DNA of 64,000 bases from assembly GCF_029525555.1 (NCBI RefSeq), contig NZ_JAPDHZ010000004.1, positions 620,001 to 684,000 of the forward strand, read 5' to 3'. The notes beneath the pieces were generated by a model, which searched no databases, was not told where the DNA came from, and saw nothing but the letters and a program-made list of their open reading frames with translations. Source of the DNA: Cohnella ginsengisoli. Lineage in GTDB: Bacteria; Bacillota; Bacilli; Paenibacillales; Paenibacillaceae. This document shows positions 56,586-64,000 of this stretch, piece by piece; the first letter of the stretch is position 1; every line of letters starts with the position of its first letter. A program made the translations under genes and the position numbers.

Positions 56586-57848
56586 TTGAACAAGTACACG
56601 CTGAAGAACGGCTTGCGCGTGATGATCGAGAATATCCCGACCAGCAGGTCGGTCGCGTTCGGCATTTGGGTGAAGACGGGGTCCCGATACGAGACGACGG
56701 CGGACAACGGAATCTCGCATTTCGTCGAACATATGCTGTTCAAGGGCACGCGCCGCCATTCGGCGAAGGATATCGCCGACCGCTTCGACGGGATCGGCGG
56801 CAACGTCAACGCCTTCACCGCCAAGGAGTACACCTGCTATTACGCCAAGGTTCTCGATCAGCATTTGCCGATCGCCGTGGATATTTTGTCGGACATGTTC
56901 TTCGAATCCCAACTCGCCGAAGAAGAGCTGGCGAAGGAAAAGAACGTGATCCTCGAAGAAATCGCCATGTATGACGATACGCCGGACGACACGGTTCACG
57001 ACCTGGCTTCGACGGCGGCGTTCGGCGATCACCCGCTGGCTTACTCGATCCTGGGAACCGCAGAGCGCCTCCACGCGATGGGACCGGACGATTTGCGAGG
57101 CTACATGTCGCGCAGGTATACGATCGAAAATACGGTCGTCAGCCTCGCGGGCAATGTGGACGAGAGCGTGTTGAATTTGCTCGAAAAACACTTCGGCGAT
57201 TTTGCGATTCACTCGAAAGCGCCTACGTTGTCCGCGCCCGCATTCAGGCCGGATGCGCTGTTCCATGCCAAAAAGACGGAGCAGAACCATTTGTGCCTTA
57301 CCTTCCCGGGCTGTCCGATCGACGATCCGAAGATGTATGCGATGACGCTGCTCAACAATGCGATCGGCGGCGGCATGAGCTCGCGTCTGTTTCAGGAAAT
57401 TCGGGAAAAACGCGGGTTGGCTTATTCGGTCTATTCGTACCATACGAGCTATGCGGACAGCGGGCTGTTCACCGTTTACGCGGGCACGGCGCCGAAGCAG
57501 ACGCGGGACGTATACGATCTGACGATGGAGATGCTCGCCGAAGTGCATGCCAAAGGACTGAGCGAAGCCGAAGTGAGCCGCGGCAAGGAGCAGCTCAAGG
57601 GCAACCTTATCTTAAGCCTCGAGAGCACGAGCAGCCGCATGAACCGGCTCGGCAAAAACGAGCTGATGCTCGGACGGCATCTGTCGCTCGACGAGATGAT
57701 CGAACGGATCGATGCCGTCACGATGGACGACGTCGCGCACATAATGAACCGTATTATGAGTCAGCCGGCGGCTTTGGCGCTCGTCGGCTCGCAAGAAAAG
57801 GTGTTGTCGGGAATAGGGGAGGGAGTTCGTTGTATCCAATCCAGTTGA
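56586..57848 (+). CDS. mlpA: M16 family zinc protease (MlpA/YmxG)
   Basis: Pitrilysin/MPP-like peptidase. The inverted zinc motif HFVEH is in GISHFVEHMLFKGTRRHSAK near residue 41, with the distal Glu in the VILEEIAMYDD region. TTG 56586 follows AAGGGGGGAGAACGG. The length of 420 residues is typical. It overlaps dut by 19 bases. Confidence 0.94.
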   Translation: MNKYTLKNGLRVMIENIPTSRSVAFGIWVKTGSRYETTADNGISHFVEHMLFKGTRRHSAKDIADRFDGIGGNVNAFTAKEYTCYYAKVLDQHLPIAVDILSDMFFESQLAEEELAKEKNVILEEIAMYDDTPDDTVHDLASTAAFGDHPLAYSILGTAERLHAMGPDDLRGYMSRRYTIENTVVSLAGNVDESVLNLLEKHFGDFAIHSKAPTLSAPAFRPDALFHAKKTEQNHLCLTFPGCPIDDPKMYAMTLLNNAIGGGMSSRLFQEIREKRGLAYSVYSYHTSYADSGLFTVYAGTAPKQTRDVYDLTMEMLAEVHAKGLSEAEVSRGKEQLKGNLILSLESTSSRMNRLGKNELMLGRHLSLDEMIERIDAVTMDDVAHIMNRIMSQPAALALVGSQEKVLSGIGEGVRCIQSS

Positions 57849-58273
57849 AGCGGCTGCCGGGGAATGAGGACGTTCCGCTGCCTCGCCGCATGTCCGAATG
57901 GGCGGCGGGATTCGATCTGCACGCCGCGGTCGCCGAACCGGTCGTGCTCGCGCCGGGCGAGCGGGCTTTGATCCCGGCGGGCTTCGCGATGGCGATGCCC
58001 GCCGAACTCGAGGCGCAGATCAGGCCGCGCAGCGGTCTGGCCTACAAGCACGGCATTACCTGCCTGAACTCGCCGGGAACGATCGATGCGGATTACCGCG
58101 GCGAAGTGAAGGTGCTGCTCGTGAATTTGGGACAGCAGCCTTTCGCGATCGAGCGCGGCGAGCGCATCGCGCAGATGGTATTCCAGCGGGTGCCGCAGGT
58201 CGCGATCGAGGAGACCGACGAGCTGCCGGATACGGTACGCGGCGCAGGCGGCTTCGGACATACGGGCGTTTGA
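57830..58273 (+). CDS. dut: Deoxyuridine 5'-triphosphate nucleotidohydrolase
   Basis: Hydrolyses dUTP to dUMP. TTG 57830 lies inside mlpA after GGGGAGGGAG. dUTPase motifs are clear: AGFDLHAA, RPRSGLAYKHGI, GTIDADYRGEVKVLLVNLG, ERIAQMVFQ and the C-terminal GAGGFGHTG. 147 residues. In Bacillus subtilis this slot holds ymxH, which is not found here. A strong terminator follows. Confidence 0.94.
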   Translation: MYPIQLKRLPGNEDVPLPRRMSEWAAGFDLHAAVAEPVVLAPGERALIPAGFAMAMPAELEAQIRPRSGLAYKHGITCLNSPGTIDADYRGEVKVLLVNLGQQPFAIERGERIAQMVFQRVPQVAIEETDELPDTVRGAGGFGHTGV

Positions 58274-58278
58274 ACGTA

Positions 58279-58318
58279 AACGTCTTGCAGGGTATGCATG
58301 CCCTGCAAGACGTTTTTT
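58279..58318 (+). terminator. Strong terminator after dut
   Basis: AACGTCTTGCAGGG (58279-58292) and CCCTGCAAGACGTT (58301-58314) form a perfect 14-bp stem with an 8-base loop, followed by T6. Confidence 0.92.
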
Positions 58319-58459
58319 CATGGCCTGTGAAAGCGTTAGCGTCCCTCGGCGGTCTAATGTTGCGAATGGAGGCCGGGTCGCGTGACGAAGTAAGGAGGAA
58401 CGAGGCCGATCGGCCCGTTGGCAATGGACGGCCGGCCGGCCGTTGAATAAGATCGTACG

Positions 58460-58491
58460 GCGCGAGGCGAAAAACCGCTTCGCGCTTTTTT
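58460..58491 (+). terminator. Second terminator before dpaA
   Basis: GCGCGAGGCG (58460-58469) pairs with CGCTTCGCGC (58476-58485) with one G-U, and T6 follows (58486-58491). It insulates dpaA from upstream transcription. Confidence 0.88.
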
Positions 58492-58520
58492 GTCGCCCAT
58501 TGCGGCAACGCCTTGCTCCG

Positions 58521-58549
58521 CACCTGCCGGGGGGCGTCTGCATACGATG
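58521..58549 (+). promoter_or_regulatory. Candidate sigma-K promoter of dpaAB
   Basis: CACC (58521-58524, fits mACm) and GCATACGATG (58540-58549; CATANNNT) have the 16-base spacing described for sigma-K. dpaA/dpaB (spoVF) is transcribed by sigma-K in Bacillus subtilis, so the context fits. Confidence 0.6.
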
Positions 58550-58668
58550 ATCTATGCAAGTCGCGATGCGTGCCGCCCGAGCCGCGACGCCATCGCCCGG
58601 GAGGCATCGATCTGGGCCGTCTGCGCTGAGGAAGCCGCTAGGCGCCAAGGTCAAAGGAGGGAGAAGCC

Positions 58669-59567
58669 ATGCTTACGGGCGTGCATATTATCGTCGCCGG
58701 AGGCGACGCGCGGCAGCTCGAAGTCATTCGAAGGCTTACCGAGCTGGATGCGACGGTAACGCTGATGGGATTCGAGCGTCTCGACACGCCTTTTTCCGGC
58801 GTGACCAAGGCGGAGTGGACGCCGGATGCGCTTAGAAGCGCCGACGCGCTGCTGCTGCCGGTGGCCGGCACGGAAGAGGACGGTGCGATTTCGGCGATTT
58901 TCACGGATCGAGAATTGAAGTTGACGGACGATCACGCGGCCGCTTTGCCGAAAACCTGCAAGGTTTACACCGGGCTCGCAAGGAGCCATTTGCGCAAGCT
59001 CGGAGAGAAGCACCGGCTGACGGTCGTGGAGCTCTTCGAACGGGACGACGTGGCCATTTACAATTCGATTCCGACGGCGGAAGGCGCCTTGATGATGGCG
59101 ATTCAGCATACGGACATTACGATTCACGGTTCGAGATGCATGGTGCTCGGACTGGGCCGAACGGGGATGACGATGGCCCGCACGCTGCAGGGGCTGGGGG
59201 CGTCCGTGATGGCTGGCGTGCGTCGGGAAGACGCATTCGCGAGGGCGTACGAGATGGGCTTCGAACCCTTCTACATCGCTGATTTGGCGCGTCTGGCGGG
59301 GAATATTGACTTGATTTTTAATACGATACCGAATATGATAGTCACAGCACAAGTGATCTCCAAACTTCCCCCTTCGCGCGGTCATTATCGACCTTGCATC
59401 CAAGCCCGGCGGCACCGATTTCCGGTTCGCGGAGAAGCGCGGCATCAAGGCGCTATTGGCACCCGGATTGCCCGGCATCGTCGCCCCCAAGACGGCAGGA
59501 CGCATCATCGCGAACAGTCTGTGCCAGAGCATTCTGGACGACTACAAACAGGGGGGAAGCGCCATGA
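58669..59567 (+). CDS. dpaA: Dipicolinate synthase subunit A (SpoVFA), two one-base insertions
   Basis: With DpaB oxidises dihydrodipicolinate to dipicolinic acid in the mother cell. ATG 58669 follows AAAGGAGGGAGAA. A Rossmann motif MVLGLGRTGMTMARTLQGLG is near residue 161. Two breaks: C5 at 59368-59372 (removing one C gives KLPLRAVIIDLASKPGG) and G6 at 59551-59556 (removing one G gives KQGEAP and TGA 59565-59567). Without the second correction the gene is fused to dpaB. The corrected length is 298 residues, matching SpoVFA (about 297). Confidence 0.88.
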
Positions 59568-60160
59568 ATTGGCAAGGAATCACGGTCGGGTACGCGTTAT
59601 CCGGCTCGCATTGCACGTTGCCGGAGATTATGCCTCAGATCCAGCGCTTCGTAGATGCCGGGGCGAACGTCGTGCCGGTCGTCAGCCAGAGCGTACTGAC
59701 GACGGACACCCGCTTCGGGGCGTCGGCGCATTGGCAGTCAGAGTTGACCCGCATGACGGGCAACGAGATCATCAGTACGATCGTGGACGCAGAGCCGCTC
59801 GGGCCTTCCAAGCGATTCGACGTCATGATCATCGCTCCCTGTACGGGCAATACGACGAGCAAGCTCGCCAACGCCATGACGGACGGACCGGTGCTGATGG
59901 CCGCCAAGGCCCAGATGCGCAACGGCAGGCCGCTCGTGCTGGCGATCTCCACGAACGACGGCCTCGGATTGAACGCCGCGAATATCGCCCGGCTGCTCGT
60001 CGCGAAGAACATTTTCTTCGTGCCTTTCGGCCAGGACAATCCGCAGCAGAAGCCCAACTCGCTCGTCGCCCGCATGGATCTGGCGATCGATACGTGCGAA
60101 GCCGCCCTTCAAGGCAGGCAGCTGCAGCCGATGATTATCGAACGGTTTTTATACGCTTGA
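59564..60160 (+). CDS. dpaB: Dipicolinate synthase subunit B (SpoVFB)
   Basis: Flavoprotein-like second subunit. MNWQGITVGYALSGSHCTLP at the start, then DAEPLGPSKRFDVMIIAPCT, SKLANAMTDGPVLMAAKAQM and FFVPFGQDNPQQKPNS are typical. 198 residues. The start overlaps the corrected dpaA stop by 4 bases. Confidence 0.93.
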   Translation: MNWQGITVGYALSGSHCTLPEIMPQIQRFVDAGANVVPVVSQSVLTTDTRFGASAHWQSELTRMTGNEIISTIVDAEPLGPSKRFDVMIIAPCTGNTTSKLANAMTDGPVLMAAKAQMRNGRPLVLAISTNDGLGLNAANIARLLVAKNIFFVPFGQDNPQQKPNSLVARMDLAIDTCEAALQGRQLQPMIIERFLYA

Positions 60161-60209
60161 TCTTATCCATATAGAGATTTTCGCTTGATTAGAGGGGAGA
60201 GTCATCATC

Positions 60210-61250
60210 ATGTCTACGCCTACGTTGTTTAACGTCGCCGTCGTGGGAGCCACCGGCGCCGTTGGGGAACAAATCTTGAAGCAGCTCGCAGCGCGAAACT
60301 TCCCCATCAAGGAACTGAAGCTTCTGTCTTCGGCGCGCTCCGCCGGAACGAAGATCGAATTCAAAGGCCGGACCTATACGGTTGAAGAAGCGACGCCGGA
60401 CAGCTTCAAGGACGTCGAGATCGCGCTGTTCAGCGCGGGCGGCGACGTATCCAAGGCGCTTATTCCTCATGCGGTGGAGCATGGAGCCGTGTGCATCGAC
60501 AATACGAACGCTTACCGGATGGACCCGACGACGCCGCTCGTCGTGCCTGAGGTCAATATCGGCAAGGTCGCGGAGCACAAGGGCATCATCGCGAACCCGA
60601 ACTGCTCGACGATCCAGATGGTCGCGGCGCTCAAACCGCTTTACGACCGGTACGGTATTTCCCGCATCATCGTATCGACGTATCAAGCCGTGTCCGGCGC
60701 GGGCGCGCGCGCGATCGACGAGATGCTGCGTCAGTCGAAGGAAGTGCTCGCCGGCGTCGATCCGGAGCCGGACATTCTGCCGGTAGGTTCGCTGCCGGTC
60801 AAGCACCAGATCGCATTCAACGCCATTCCGCAGATCGACAAGTTCCAGGATAACGGCTTCACGCTCGAAGAGATGAAGATGATCCGGGAAACGAAAAAGA
60901 TCATGGACGACGAGACGCTCGAAGTCACCGCGACTTGCGTCCGGATCCCGGTCGTATACGGCCACTCCGAATCGGTCTACGTCGAGCTGAAGCAAGACTT
61001 CGACGTCGGCGAAGTCAAGACATTGCTCGCAGGCGCTCCAGGCATCGTTCTGCAGGACGATCCGGACAGCCAGCTTTATCCGCTCGCGACCGACGCGGCG
61101 GGCAAAAACGAGGTGTTTGTCGGACGCGTCCGGCGCGACCTGTCCAACCCGCGCGCGCTCAATCTGTGGATCGTATCCGACAATCTGCTCAAAGGTGCCG
61201 CCTGGAACGCGGTTCAGATCGCCGAACACATCGCAGCTTCACGCGCCTAA
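60210..61250 (+). CDS. asd: Aspartate-semialdehyde dehydrogenase
   Basis: Reduces aspartyl phosphate; branch point to lysine, threonine, methionine and dipicolinate. NADP motif VVGATGAVGEQILKQLA (residues 11-27), catalytic Cys in IIANPNCSTIQM near residue 132, and a C-terminal substrate motif VYGHSESVYVEL. 346 residues. AGAGGGGAGAG precedes ATG 60210. Confidence 0.97.
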   Translation: MSTPTLFNVAVVGATGAVGEQILKQLAARNFPIKELKLLSSARSAGTKIEFKGRTYTVEEATPDSFKDVEIALFSAGGDVSKALIPHAVEHGAVCIDNTNAYRMDPTTPLVVPEVNIGKVAEHKGIIANPNCSTIQMVAALKPLYDRYGISRIIVSTYQAVSGAGARAIDEMLRQSKEVLAGVDPEPDILPVGSLPVKHQIAFNAIPQIDKFQDNGFTLEEMKMIRETKKIMDDETLEVTATCVRIPVVYGHSESVYVELKQDFDVGEVKTLLAGAPGIVLQDDPDSQLYPLATDAAGKNEVFVGRVRRDLSNPRALNLWIVSDNLLKGAAWNAVQIAEHIAASRA

Positions 61251-61260
61251 ATCGACAGCC

Positions 61261-61290
61261 CCAGCCCTTCCCGAAGCCGGGGAGGGCTGG
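61261..61290 (+). terminator. Hairpin between asd and dapG
   Basis: CCAGCCCTTCCC (61261-61272) pairs with GGGGAGGGCTGG (61279-61290) with one G-U; loop of 6. There is no T-run, so it may be a processing or partial termination site. Confidence 0.5.
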
Positions 61291-61381
61291 TCTGACGGAT
61301 GCGGTCTCATTCCCTTCCGCTCATGGGCGGCTGCCAAGACACCGTGGTTCCGACATTTTTGAGGCGAGGAAGGATGCATCG

Positions 61382-62600
61382 ATGGTTACGGTTCAAAAAT
61401 TCGGAGGGACGTCGCTGTCCGACGCTAACGCTCGGACGCACGTCCTCCGTCATATTCGGCGCGAATACGAGGCTGGTGCCGGTTTGGTCGTCGTCGTTTC
61501 CGCGATGGGGCGTTTGGGCGAGCCTTACGCGACGGACACCCTGCTCGAGTGGATCGGCTCGAACGGCGCCGGTTTGGCCGAAAGGGAGAAGGACTTGCTG
61601 ATGAGCTGCGGAGAGTTAATCTCCGCAGCTACTTTATGCAGCTTGCTCGGCGCCCATGACCTGCCGAGCGTCGTTCTTACGGGCGCCCAAGCGGGAATCG
61701 TCACGGACGACAAGTTCGGCGCCGCGCGCATCGTCGAGGTGAAAACCGAGCGGATCCTCGCAAGTCTTGCGGAGGGCAAGATCGTCATCGTGACCGGATT
61801 TCAGGGGGGCCACGGCCGACGGGGAGATCACCACGCTCGGGCGCGGCGGAAGCGATACCTCGGCTACCGCGCTCGGCGCCGCGCTTCAAGCGGACGTGGT
61901 CGATATCTATACGGACGTGGACGGCATTTTGACGGCCGATCCGCGCGTCGTATCCGAAGCCCGTCAACTCGCCGTCGTCAGCTACGACGAGATTTGCAAC
62001 ATGGCCCATAACGGGGCGAAGGTCATTCATCCGAGAGCCGTCGAGATCGCGATGAGGGCGGGCATCCCCGTCCGCGTCCGCTCTACCTTTTCAGACGGAG
62101 AGGGGACGCTCGTCACGCATGCCAACGCGGCGGAAGGCCACATCGGTTGGAGCGACCGGACGGTGACGGGGCTGGCGCATGTCAAAGGCGTCACGCAAAT
62201 CGCCGTTTCGGCTGGAGGCGCCTCTCTTAATCCGCAGCTTGAGGTGTTCCGGGCGATGGCGAGGAACGGCATCAGCGTTGACTTCATTAATGTCATGCCT
62301 GCCGGCGTTCTCTATACGGTGACGGACTTCGACGCGCCGCTCGCGGAGAAGCTGCTCGCGGAGATGGGCTTCGAACCGCGTGTACGCACCGGCTGCGCGA
62401 AGGTGTCGGTCATCGGCGGCGGCATGAACGGAGAGCCGGGCGTCATGGCGAAGATCGTGGAGGCGCTTGCCGAACGGCAGATCCCGATCTTGCAGTCCGC
62501 GGACTCGAACACGACGATTTGGGTGCTCGTGCAGGAGGAGGATATGGCGGCCGCGCTCACCGCGCTCCATTCCGCTTTTGCCCTGCATGCGGTATCATGA
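61382..62600 (+). CDS. dapG: Aspartokinase DapG (aspartokinase I type), one-base frame break
   Basis: Phosphorylates aspartate. Start ATG 61382 gives MVTVQKFGGTSLSDANARTH. The frame breaks at the six-G run 61804-61809; removing one G gives GFQGATADGEITTLGRGGSD and continues to VDIYTDVDGILTADPR and two C-terminal ACT domains (about 260-405). The corrected length is 405 residues, against about 404 in Bacillus subtilis DapG. It is in the asd-dapG-dapA order that supplies the spore dipicolinate pathway. Confidence 0.9.
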
Positions 62601-62656
62601 GAGCTAGAACGGAATTGACGATAGGGATCGGCTTATAGACGAAGGAGGACACGGGT

Positions 62657-63532
62657 ATGGATTTCGGCCGCCTGATTACAGCGATGGTGACGCCTTTTAA
62701 CGAGCAATTGCAAATTGATTGGGAAGCGACCGGTCGGCTGATCGACGAGCTGATCGAGGTTCAAAAGTCGGATAGTCTGGTCGTGTCCGGCACGACGGGC
62801 GAGTCGCCGACGCTGACGGAAGACGAAAAGCTGGAGCTGTTCCGCTTCTCGGTGCGCCGCGCCGCCGGACGCGCCAAGATCATCGCCGGTACGGGGAGCA
62901 ACGACACGGCGCATTCCATTCATTTGAGCAAGCTTGCCGAAGAAGCTGGCGTCGACGGTTTGCTGCTCGTCGCTCCTTATTACAATAAGCCGAATCAAGA
63001 GGGCCTATACCTTCACTTCAAGGCCATCGCCGAATCGACGAAGCTTCCGGTTATTTTGTACAATGTGCCGGGACGCACCGTCGTGAGTTTGAGTACGTCC
63101 ACGACGCTTAGACTCGCGCAGCTTCCGAACGTGGTGGCGACCAAGGAATGCGCGTCCATAGAGCAAATCACCGAACTTGTGGCAGGCGCGCCTGAAGGAT
63201 TCCTCGTCTACAGCGGCGATGACGGCATTACGCTCCCGACGGTTGCCGTCGGCGGCTATGGCATCATTAGCGTGGCCAGCCATGTCGTCGGTGCCGAGAT
63301 GAAGCAAATGATCGAGACCTTCCTCGAAGGACGATTCGCGGAGGCGGCCCAACTCAACGCCAAGCTTTTTCCGGTTTTCAAAGGCTTGTTTCAATGCCCG
63401 CATCCCGTGCCGAATCCTGTCGCCGTCAAGCACGCCCTTGCCGTCAAAGGGCTTAACGTCGGCGGCGTGAGGCTGCCCCTCGCTCCCGCTACCCCGGAAG
63501 AAAAGGACTTTGTCGCGGCTTTGTTCAACTGA
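62657..63532 (+). CDS. dapA: 4-hydroxy-tetrahydrodipicolinate synthase
   Basis: Condenses pyruvate with aspartate semialdehyde. Motifs: GRLITAMVTPFNEQ, VVSGTTGESPTLTEDEK (about 43-59), YYNKPNQEGLYLHF, YNVPGRT and the Schiff-base lysine in VVATKECASI near residue 161. 291 residues. GAAGGAGGACACGGGT precedes ATG 62657. A paralogous but distinct aldolase lies at 34309. Confidence 0.97.
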   Translation: MDFGRLITAMVTPFNEQLQIDWEATGRLIDELIEVQKSDSLVVSGTTGESPTLTEDEKLELFRFSVRRAAGRAKIIAGTGSNDTAHSIHLSKLAEEAGVDGLLLVAPYYNKPNQEGLYLHFKAIAESTKLPVILYNVPGRTVVSLSTSTTLRLAQLPNVVATKECASIEQITELVAGAPEGFLVYSGDDGITLPTVAVGGYGIISVASHVVGAEMKQMIETFLEGRFAEAAQLNAKLFPVFKGLFQCPHPVPNPVAVKHALAVKGLNVGGVRLPLAPATPEEKDFVAALFN

Positions 63533-63576
63533 ACGTCAGTCGATCGATGGGTCTTATACCATACATGTTTCAAGCG

Positions 63577-63600
63577 ACCGATGCCTCCGGCATCGGTTTT
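63577..63600 (+). terminator. Intrinsic terminator after dapA
   Basis: ACCGATGCC (63577-63585) pairs with GGCATCGGT (63589-63597), a 3-base loop and T4. Confidence 0.85.
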
Positions 63601-63649
63601 GCGTTAAATGGAGAAATTAATCGTATTCGGCCGTATTCGTTAGCCTGAC

Positions 63650-63679
63650 TTGTACGAGTGGTTTGGCATCATGTATAAT
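63650..63679 (+). promoter_or_regulatory. Candidate sigma-A promoter of the RNase J gene
   Basis: TTGTAC (63650-63655) and a consensus TATAAT (63674-63679), spacer 18. The leader to the TTG start is about 80 bases. Confidence 0.65.
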
Positions 63680-63767
63680 GGGGTGGAGTGAATGGGTGCG
63701 GCCAAAATTTGCAACTTGACAATTCCATAGATCGGGATCGTCGAATTATCGTAGGAGGTACTGAGAC

Positions 63768-64000
63768 TTGTCCAAGAAAAACAGCACAGACAAATTATTG
63801 ATTTACGCGCTTGGCGGTGTCGGCGAGATCGGGAAAAATATGTATGTCGTTCAATACGGGAACGATATCGTCGTCGTCGACGCAGGCCTAAAATTCCCGG
63901 AAGAAGAGATGCTCGGCATCGACGTCGTCATTCCGGACATTACCCACCTGCTGGAAAACCGCGAGAAGGTTCGCGGCATCCTCGTCACGCACGGTCACGA
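63768..64000 (+). CDS. rnjB: Ribonuclease J family protein, cut by the window end
   Basis: Metallo-beta-lactamase/beta-CASP RNase of mRNA decay. TTG 63768 with GGAGGTACTGAGAC upstream gives MSKKNSTDKLLIYALGGVGE, then IGKNMYVVQYGND, VVDAGLKFPEEEMLGIDVVI and the start of the metal motif THGHE at the edge. By synteny with dapA-ymfA this is the RnjB orthologue; RnjA cannot be excluded from 77 residues. Confidence 0.85.
   Translation, partial: MSKKNSTDKLLIYALGGVGEIGKNMYVVQYGNDIVVVDAGLKFPEEEMLGIDVVIPDITHLLENREKVRGILVTHGH

Larger units (their letters stand above)
58274..58668 (+). other. 395-base gap between dut and dpaA
   Basis: No convincing gene. It holds two intrinsic terminators (58279-58318 and 58460-58491) and a candidate sigma-K promoter (58521-58549). 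The stretch 58320-58455 has a short open frame without family features and may be the remnant of a small gene; no relation to YmxH was seen. Confidence 0.6.

Overview
The window is a high-GC Firmicutes chromosome segment, most likely from Paenibacillaceae (Cohnella/Paenibacillus-like). Gene order follows the Bacillus fla/che - rpsB - polC - nusA/infB - pnp - dpa/asd/dapA backbone. The strain is inferred to be motile (fliL-flhG, cheA/B/C/D/W/Y) and endospore-forming (dpaA/dpaB, with sigma-E- and sigma-K-like promoters). Every confident gene is on the + strand. TTG and GTG starts are frequent and many genes overlap by 1-23 bases.

Layout. (1) 1-22.9 kb: distal part of the fla/che operon: flgD (cut by the window edge), a TIGR02530-type protein, flgE, flbD, fliL, fliM, fliY, cheY, fliO, fliP, fliQ, fliR, flhB, flhA, flhF, flhG, cheB, cheA, cheW, cheC, cheD, an unknown membrane protein, sigD, fapA (DUF342), a small charged protein, a SwrB-like protein and an MltG-like protein. 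A strong hairpin closes it. (2) 22.9-31.8 kb: rpsB, tsf, pyrH, frr, uppS, cdsA, dxr, rseP, proS (translation, nucleotide, undecaprenyl/phospholipid/isoprenoid synthesis and intramembrane proteolysis). (3) 31.8-39.1 kb: an accessory metabolic block between proS and polC. It has one regulator with an unusual domain combination, then six tightly coupled genes: NAD-epimerase, DHDPS-like aldolase, L-serine dehydratase beta and alpha, M20 amidohydrolase, Gfo/Idh/MocA oxidoreductase. (4) 39.2-55.2 kb: polC, rimP, nusA, ylxR, ylxQ, infB, rbfA, nrnA, truB, ribF, rpsO, pnp. (5) 55.3-64 kb: ylxY, mlpA, dut, dpaA, dpaB, asd, dapG, dapA and the start of an RNase J gene. The last group links aspartate-family synthesis to dipicolinate for spores.

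A dominant oddity is about twenty single-base frame breaks. They hit fliY, flhB, flhG, cheB, cheA, sigD, fapA, cdsA, proS, the regulator, the M20 and Gfo/Idh genes, rimP, ylxR, truB, dpaA and dapG. Nearly all lie in homopolymer runs and nearly all are +1. In every case, correcting one base per break restores a family-typical protein. Many of these genes are essential, so I read the breaks as sequencing or assembly errors. I annotate the genes as intact loci across the breaks and give each break position.

The most interesting biology candidates are: two mutually exclusive hairpins over the flbD ribosome-binding site; the regulator plus operon between proS and polC, with a 7-bp inverted-repeat candidate operator; an archaeal/eukaryotic-type ProRS in the usual bacterial proS slot; a structured leader before rimP; a 13-copy Gly-rich YQG repeat tract in IF-2; and a CTG start for pnp.
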